Below are positions 50,454-54,633 of a stretch of DNA of 54,633 bases, piece after piece (within the stretch, counting starts at the first letter, position 1; every line of letters begins with the position of its first letter). Made by a program: the position numbers and the translations under genes. The notes below the pieces were generated by a model. The model saw nothing but the letters and a program-made list of their open reading frames with translations, had not been told where the DNA came from and did no database searches. The stretch is from NCBI RefSeq assembly GCF_020595055.1, contig NZ_JAJDOO010000008.1, positions 129,742-184,374 on the forward strand. The letters are read 5' to 3'. The DNA comes from Desulfosporosinus shakirovi (GTDB lineage: Bacteria; Bacillota; Desulfitobacteriia; Desulfitobacteriales; Desulfitobacteriaceae).

Positions 50454-50857
50454 TCTCCTTTTTGTGTGTTATATTCTTTAAGTTTTCCAATTGCGTCCTT
50501 ATCTATAACTGCGAACTATGACTGCGAAGAAAAAATATCTTATCTATCAATTAACCGCCGAAACAGAATATTCGCGATAGCGCGTGAGTTTCGCCAACGA
50601 GAGAAATAGACGCTTTATGGCACCAACTATATATTATACCATAGTTATCCATTAATAGAAAGCGCATGAAAATATAAATCCAAAAAAATCTAATCCAAGA
50701 CATACTAAAGGACCTCCGCGTCCGGAGGTCCCAATTGCGCAAGTCATTTGGTTCAAATGGGTCTAACTGACTTACAAAATAAAATTAGCACTAATGTATG
50801 CGAAAGTCAAGATAAATCCACAGATTTACTCCTAGATTGTGGATATGTGGATGTTTT
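50454..50857. other. Intergenic region upstream of the helicase
   Basis: AT-rich, about 400 bases. A stem 'GGACCTCCG/CCGGAGGTCC' at 50710-50731 followed by TTTAG on the minus strand probably terminates the TolC-like gene, although it lies 127 bases after its stop. The remaining 250 bases form the probable promoter and leader of the helicase; cold-shock helicases often have long leaders, but I see no known element. Confidence 0.4.
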
Positions 50858-52021
50858 TTAGCTGAGTCCTTTTAAAAACCACTCGTAATTGCATTTTGCA
50901 TTAAATAAATTAATCCGCATTGCCTTTACCGCATTTTCTTTGACCTGATAAATATTGTTCGCATCATCCATTTCCAACTTTGAAATCATTCCTAAACCCA
51001 TTCTGATTTGAGCTTCAGAAAGTGCCACTTTTTGATCTTCAAGATTCTGATCTGCCAGTTTAAGTGCACTCTGTAATTTAGAAATATCATCAATCATAGT
51101 GTAATAACTTGTTTTCAAGCTTTCCTTTGCCTGGGTAAGCTTTAAGTTCGCATTAGCTAAATCATAATCTGCCTCTTTGTACTCTTGTGATGACATTCCA
51201 TGATCTTTTTTCGCTGATTCAAGAGCAGACTGTAGCATCACAATTTGTTGTTCCTGAATTTTGATATTATAATTATTCTCCAATGCAGCTTTCAGATCGG
51301 CATCTGTATCCTTAACAATAAAATCTTCATCAACTGAAGGGATACTGCCGATTACCAAGGAATTCTCCTGCTCATTGAGCAAATCTTTTAATTGACGTTC
51401 ATAAGAATCTTGGACCAATTTAGTACTTTCAAGCTTCGTTTGCAAGTCAACTAACATAGTCCGAATAGCATTCAAATTATTACTGGACACCATACCCAGA
51501 CTCTCTTGTAATTGCAGGTTGGTCAGCTGGTCTTGAGTGCTGTCAATACTCCTGGCAATATCTTCTAAATCTAAATTAGACTGGTTATACTTAATAAAAT
51601 TGCTTTCTGCGGAAAGCGTCTGATAATCATCACTCATCGAAGCTTGAAGATCAATAATAGCCAAGGCAGTCGGCAGATCAACTATACCTCTCTCGACTTG
51701 CTTTAGGGCCTCTAGTAATCCACGTTTTTCCGCATTTAAGGTTATGATTTCAGAAAGGTCACTAGCTTCCCCTCTTTCATCCTTAATATCTTCAAGATCA
51801 TCCTCTAATTCTTTAATCGTTCTCTTAAGATCTGCGCTGCTAACCTTACCCTTTAGTCGTTCGTTCTGATTAATCTGTACGTTAATATTCTGTTCAGCAA
51901 TAATACTTTCAATATCCTCAAAATTTATTGTTCTAGGGCCTGTTGTGTCAGCTAAAGCCATAAAAGGTTGTCCAAAAATTAACATGGCCGACATTAATGA
52001 TACTCCAAATAGTTTCTTCAT
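50858..52021 (-). CDS. TolC-family-like exported coiled-coil protein
   Basis: A 387-residue protein from the ATG at 52021 (AAAGGAAG site). Signal peptide 'FGVSLMSAMLIFGQPFMALA', then almost continuous helices in two similar halves: 'INFEDIESIIAEQNINVQIN' in the first and 'DLKAALENNYNIKIQEQQIV' in the second, the N-terminal pattern of each outer-membrane-efflux (TolC/OEP) repeat, with 'QESLGMVSSNNLNAIRTML' and 'QIRMGLGMISKLEMDDANN' as the second helix pair. It lacks the beta-barrel strands of Gram-negative TolC. Such proteins occur in Firmicutes without an outer membrane; a surface or sporulation role has been suggested for some, but function is unknown. Confidence 0.8.
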   Translation of the reverse strand: MKKLFGVSLMSAMLIFGQPFMALADTTGPRTINFEDIESIIAEQNINVQINQNERLKGKVSSADLKRTIKELEDDLEDIKDERGEASDLSEIITLNAEKRGLLEALKQVERGIVDLPTALAIIDLQASMSDDYQTLSAESNFIKYNQSNLDLEDIARSIDSTQDQLTNLQLQESLGMVSSNNLNAIRTMLVDLQTKLESTKLVQDSYERQLKDLLNEQENSLVIGSIPSVDEDFIVKDTDADLKAALENNYNIKIQEQQIVMLQSALESAKKDHGMSSQEYKEADYDLANANLKLTQAKESLKTSYYTMIDDISKLQSALKLADQNLEDQKVALSEAQIRMGLGMISKLEMDDANNIYQVKENAVKAMRINLFNAKCNYEWFLKGLS

Positions 52022-52135
52022 ATGTAAACTTCCTTTCATGATACCTATGAACTAATTGTAATTTACAATTTTTCAGATGTCAAATTGTAATTAGCGCTAA
52101 TAAAATTGTCGGAATATTCATGGTGACGGGATATT

Positions 52136-52168
52136 CTGAGGACAGGACTGCTAAGGCCCTGCCCTCAG
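52136..52168 (-). terminator. Stem-loop after the lipoprotein gene
   Basis: 13-bp stem ('CTGAGGGCAGGGC' with 'GTCCTGTCCTCAG' on the minus-strand RNA, two G-U pairs), 7-base loop, no strong T-run. Perfect pairing only on the minus strand supports an RNA role for the upstream lipoprotein gene. Confidence 0.55.
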
Positions 52169-52174
52169 AGTACT

Positions 52175-52588
52175 TTATTTAAATGTAGCCTGCTTTAACA
52201 TTTTCCCATCCTGGATCACAATGATATCTATAGTACGGTTAGGATATTTTTCTTTAATAACCTGACTATATTTCTCCACGACTTGGTCAGCGGACAGCGC
52301 CTGCTCATTATTAATTGTAATATCAACGTTCACGGCAGGTTGTTCTCCTTCTATCACTTGAACCATGACACTTTCTATACCCTTTTCGGCCTCTAACTGA
52401 TCTTCCAAGCTCACATCACTCTCTAATTTAGTCGTAGTCGGAGGATTATCTCCTTTTGATTCTGTTTCTTGATTCGTTGGGTCTTGCACTTTTGTATTGT
52501 CTGGAGTTGATTTTGAATCTGAACATCCTGTTATCAAAAGAAACATTGTTAATACACCAATAATTGTTAACCATTTATGCTTAGACAA
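52175..52588 (-). CDS. Small lipoprotein, unknown
   Basis: A 137-residue secreted lipoprotein with lipobox 'FLLITGC' and Cys22. A Ser/Thr/Asp/Glu linker of about 45 residues follows, then a compact alpha/beta domain ('IESVMVQVIEGEQPAVNVDI', 'SADQVVEKYSQVIKEKYP', 'IDIIVIQDGKMLKQATF'). It recalls small YtrH- or GerM-like surface domains but I cannot name a family. Lies 55 bp downstream of the SLAP gene on the same strand. Confidence 0.75.
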   Translation of the reverse strand: MSKHKWLTIIGVLTMFLLITGCSDSKSTPDNTKVQDPTNQETESKGDNPPTTTKLESDVSLEDQLEAEKGIESVMVQVIEGEQPAVNVDITINNEQALSADQVVEKYSQVIKEKYPNRTIDIIVIQDGKMLKQATFK

Positions 52589-52643
52589 TGTTTTATTTCC
52601 TCCTTTTCTCCACCTATCCCATTAGATTTTATATATGCATCGT

Positions 52644-53477
52644 CTAATGTATGACAAGTTTGGGCTTGTCTTTTTGTAGAACATCAATATGCCAACTTGA
52701 TAAATCAATGTCCTGATCTTTTATAACATTCTCAAAGTTAAAGGTCCACAATATTGCCTTATACGGTTCGATTGTTATATTCTTGACATCAAATAGCCCA
52801 CGTGCTAACTCCTCTTGATGAGCGTCAAATATAACTAAGGGAACTTGCTTCAATTCTATTGGCTTGGCCGTGGCATTTCGGATTATGACAGTAGCTAGAA
52901 GATCATTTTGTGTTGTAATCTTTGCGCATAGTGGCGAGAGATTCACTTCTCCTGGCTTCATTGGCGGAAGTTTTGCTAATGCCTGTTCCAGTTCCTGCTT
53001 TTGGCCTACTGAGATACTCTCAGGCAAGGCCTGGTATTGAATTTTAATGCTCTTGGAACGTTTAGGTCGAACGTCAAAACACACCTGACAATCTGCAGGA
53101 ATATCTTTAGTATAGACATTACCCGATTGAAAGCGAACAACACAGGCCTTTGCCGAACCACCAAGAACTTCACCTATGGTCTCTCCGCTAAACGATTGCT
53201 GAGCTAGAATTCGTTTATCAGAATCTAATAAGACTAATGGCACATTCTTAAACTTTACTTTCTGACTATATCCATTGGTAACAAAAAAACCTACTAATAG
53301 TTCCCCACCAGTAGACGAAGCGCTTGTAAAATCAATGGTAACTCGTCCTTCAGTAACGGAGGGATCAGACAGTTCTTCAGAATTCTGTTCCAATGAGTTC
53401 GATTCAAGGATGTCTTGCTCTGAAAACTCAGAATCCGATTCCTTACCTTTAAAGACTTTTGGGAAATTCAATATCAT
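52644..53477 (-). CDS. SLAP-domain protein (two modules)
   Basis: A 277-residue protein with no recognisable signal peptide. Two related beta-rich SLAP modules: about 48-130 ('VGFFVTNGYSQKVKFKNVPL', 'LDSDKRILAQQSFSG') and about 180-272 ('ATVIIRNATAKPIELKQVPL', 'FDAHQEELARGLFDVKNITI'). In bacilli this pair occurs in proteins exported with or near the accessory SecA2 pathway. The first 45 residues are acidic and Ser-rich. No accessory Sec gene is visible in the window, so the route of export, if any, is open. Confidence 0.8.
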   Translation of the reverse strand: MILNFPKVFKGKESDSEFSEQDILESNSLEQNSEELSDPSVTEGRVTIDFTSASSTGGELLVGFFVTNGYSQKVKFKNVPLVLLDSDKRILAQQSFSGETIGEVLGGSAKACVVRFQSGNVYTKDIPADCQVCFDVRPKRSKSIKIQYQALPESISVGQKQELEQALAKLPPMKPGEVNLSPLCAKITTQNDLLATVIIRNATAKPIELKQVPLVIFDAHQEELARGLFDVKNITIEPYKAILWTFNFENVIKDQDIDLSSWHIDVLQKDKPKLVIH

Positions 53478-53605
53478 AATTTAATCCTCCAATATTTATA
53501 AGCGATATTACTATTCTCTCATATCCTTGATCATTTTACTACTGGAATATTCTTTAATATTTTCTCTTATATAAACCAATGCTCATTTGCAAATGTTTAC
53601 ATGAA

Positions 53606-53824
53606 TTAAAGCCAAGTCATATTGTCCATGTAATCTCCCCTTAGAATAGGGGTGAGCTTGCCTCTCAGCGGTTCTGATATATCTCTCAGACTCAGGTCAC
53701 CTATCTTCAGGATGTCCACAGTATCTAATTTAAGTTTGTCCGCTAATTCCTTAGCCGTAAGGTTTCGATTTTTCATTAGCTCTTTTACTGTTTTCTTATC
53801 TTTGAACTCTAATCCAAAAAACAT
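53606..53824 (-). CDS. Small helix-turn-helix-like protein
   Basis: A 72-residue protein behind a good AAAGGGG site. 'TVKELMKNRNLTAKELADKL' and 'LDTVDILKIGDLSL' look like the first helices of an XRE-type HTH, but the recognition helix is weak and the domain is short. It may be a truncated regulator. The region upstream overlaps the end of a broken IS66 tnpB, so the gene probably took over its present start after the insertion. Confidence 0.55.
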   Translation of the reverse strand: MFFGLEFKDKKTVKELMKNRNLTAKELADKLKLDTVDILKIGDLSLRDISEPLRGKLTPILRGDYMDNMTWL

Positions 53825-53835
53825 GATATACCCCT

Positions 53836-54110
53836 TTACACGAGTTTGCCGTACTTGGTTTTTTTGTCCATTTAAAGTGTGCTCCCGCCCCGTCTAGTCT
53901 CTTGTAGTTCAGGACAAAACCTTTCTTATCCTGCTAAGGGCTTTTGGGCGATTGCGGGCCCGATTACAGAACAGAAAAAGATAGTTTTCAAACGGATCCA
54001 TCTTGAATTCCTGTTTGACGTTGATAGCTAGGCCGTCGACCGCTCGTCTCAGATCTGTAACTCCACAAGCCAAGTAATACCGTCGTAGTTCGTGATATCC
54101 TTTAGCATAC
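53836..54110 (-). pseudogene. IS66-family tnpB remnant (frameshifted)
   Basis: The frame ending at 53909 contains 'YYLACGVTDLRRAVDGLA', 'EFKMDPFENYLFLFCNRARN' and 'RPKAL', diagnostic of IS66 TnpB. After that the reading shifts: a second frame continues 'DKKGFVLNYKRLDGAG' and 'HFKWTKKPS', which is the normal TnpB C-terminal region. One frameshift near 53925 therefore breaks it. The usual N-terminal start is also lost. Confidence 0.8.
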
Positions 54111-54190
54111 GACATCCAAGACCTTAAGTACGTCTGCAAGCAGTGAGAGACTGAACCCGGTTTCCACACAAATTGTCCATTTACCGCAGT

Positions 54191-54394
54191 TTAGCCACTT
54201 GTGGCGCGCTCCTCTCTTTCCATCTTTACATCAGCCCACTGCTGAGGTTTATGTTGACCTTCCTTGTTAAGTTTTGATGCCCAGGTAACATACCGTTGAT
54301 AGTTAATATCCTTAGCTTCGCACCACGCCTTAGCTGTCAATCCGCTGGCCCTGCATTCTGCCACGAGTGCAGCCCGCTGTTCTTGCTAAGTCAC
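54191..54394 (-). pseudogene. IS66-family tnpA remnant with in-frame stop
   Basis: The frame reads 'QEQRAALVAECRASGLTAKA', then 'WCEAKDINYQRYVTWASKLN' and 'KEGQHKPQQWADVKMERE', the N-terminal protein of IS66 elements. A GTG start with a GGAGG site lies at 54392-54394, but the third codon is TAG. Together with the tnpB remnant and the missing large tnpC, this is a dead insertion-sequence fragment. Confidence 0.75.
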
Positions 54395-54467
54395 GTTTGG
54401 AATACCTCCAATCTAGAGTCTATTGAAGGTATTTTCTGTAAGCGATGGATCACCTACCGTATTGCAT

Positions 54468-54505
54468 AAAAACAGCTCCACCGATACGGCGTAGAACTGT
54501 TTTTA
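54468..54505 (-). terminator. Terminator of the gene at the right edge
   Basis: Stem with 'AAAAACAG/CTGTTTTT' ends and an inner 'CCG/CGG' pair around TAC-like loop bases, overlapping the stop codon of the partial CDS and ending in TTTTTAT on the minus strand. Confidence 0.65.
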
Positions 54506-54633
54506 ATAAAATCCTTCGCTAGCAATTTTTTTGATATAGTTATACTTCTTCCGTATCAATTTCTTGAATTCTCCATTGGATAACTCATTAAATCGGCATA
54601 TCCCTTCTTCGTACAGACATTCATAAATCAGTT
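54503..54633 (-). CDS. C-terminal 42 codons of an unidentified protein (partial)
   Basis: A minus-strand frame enters from the right edge and ends at the stop at 54503-54505. The visible residues begin 'LIYECLYEEGICRFNELSNG' and end 'NYIKKIASEGFY', Lys-rich and helical. A terminator follows at once, supporting a real gene end. Too little to name a family. Confidence 0.45.
   Translation of the reverse strand, partial: LIYECLYEEGICRFNELSNGEFKKLIRKKYNYIKKIASEGFY

Noticed and set aside
50551-50742. 63-residue minus-strand frame in the helicase leader
   Set aside because: No ribosome binding site, and it includes the probable terminator stem of the TolC-like gene.
1-54633. tRNA, rRNA or CRISPR loci
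   Set aside because: Scanned by eye; no cloverleaf with CCA-type end, no rRNA sequence and no spaced repeat array was seen. A tRNAscan or CRISPR-finder run would be decisive.

Overview
The window looks like a piece of chromosome from an anaerobic, endospore-forming, single-membrane Firmicute, most likely a clostridial Peptococcaceae of the Desulfosporosinus/Desulfitobacterium type. This is an inference from gene content, not a database result. Supporting genes are spoIIR, a GerMN lipoprotein, a SleB-type cortex hydrolase, ylbF, SLH, CWB2 and SLAP surface proteins, and B12-dependent glutamate fermentation enzymes beside a citrate-lyase-type operon. Most genes lie on the minus strand.

Layout. 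(1) 1-522: start of a secreted fibronectin type III protein running off the left edge. (2) 849-7084: citrate/citramalate lyase operon (gene order D-E-F-C-X-G) with a beta carbonic anhydrase upstream. (3) 7394-16119: 2-hydroxyacyl-CoA dehydratase-like protein and its ATPase activator, methylaspartate ammonia-lyase, glutamate mutase (E, L, S), glutamate racemase and a GntR regulator. Regions 2 and 3 together supply most of the methylaspartate route: L-glutamate to 3-methylaspartate to mesaconate, then citramalate, then acetate plus pyruvate. The lyase may therefore be citramalate lyase. No mesaconase is present. (4) 16469-19835: methyltransferase, orphan TSCPD protein, decayed PEP-synthase-like gene, small muconolactone-isomerase-like gene. 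(5) 19913-24015: two cell-surface proteins (YcdB+SLH, CWB2). (6) 24155-30786: response regulator, histidine kinase, and a MacAB/YknXYZ-like adaptor, ATPase and permease, bracketed by two inverted copies of a roughly 220-bp structured repeat; a MarR gene follows outside. (7) 30842-41017: sporulation and envelope genes, a ZIP transporter, ylbF with three small uncharacterised ORFs, a Gly/Pro/Gln-rich protein, a phosphoesterase, a cell-wall hydrolase and a DUF2508 protein. (8) 41059-46138: RND efflux operon (adaptor, pump, TetR) with a clear palindromic operator. (9) 46251-53824: DUF948 protein, S41 protease, coiled-coil protein, DEAD-box helicase, TolC-like protein, lipoprotein, SLAP protein and a small HTH-like protein. 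(10) 53836-54394: IS66 remnant, then the end of an unidentified gene at the right edge.

The most unusual signal is non-coding: several long, GC-rich, palindromic intergenic elements. Two families occur at least twice here and show compensatory base changes between copies, so their hairpins appear to be conserved. One pair frames the two-component/efflux cassette in opposite orientation; another hairpin lies inside the lyase operon. All starts and functions were read by eye; no alignment, folding or database search was run.
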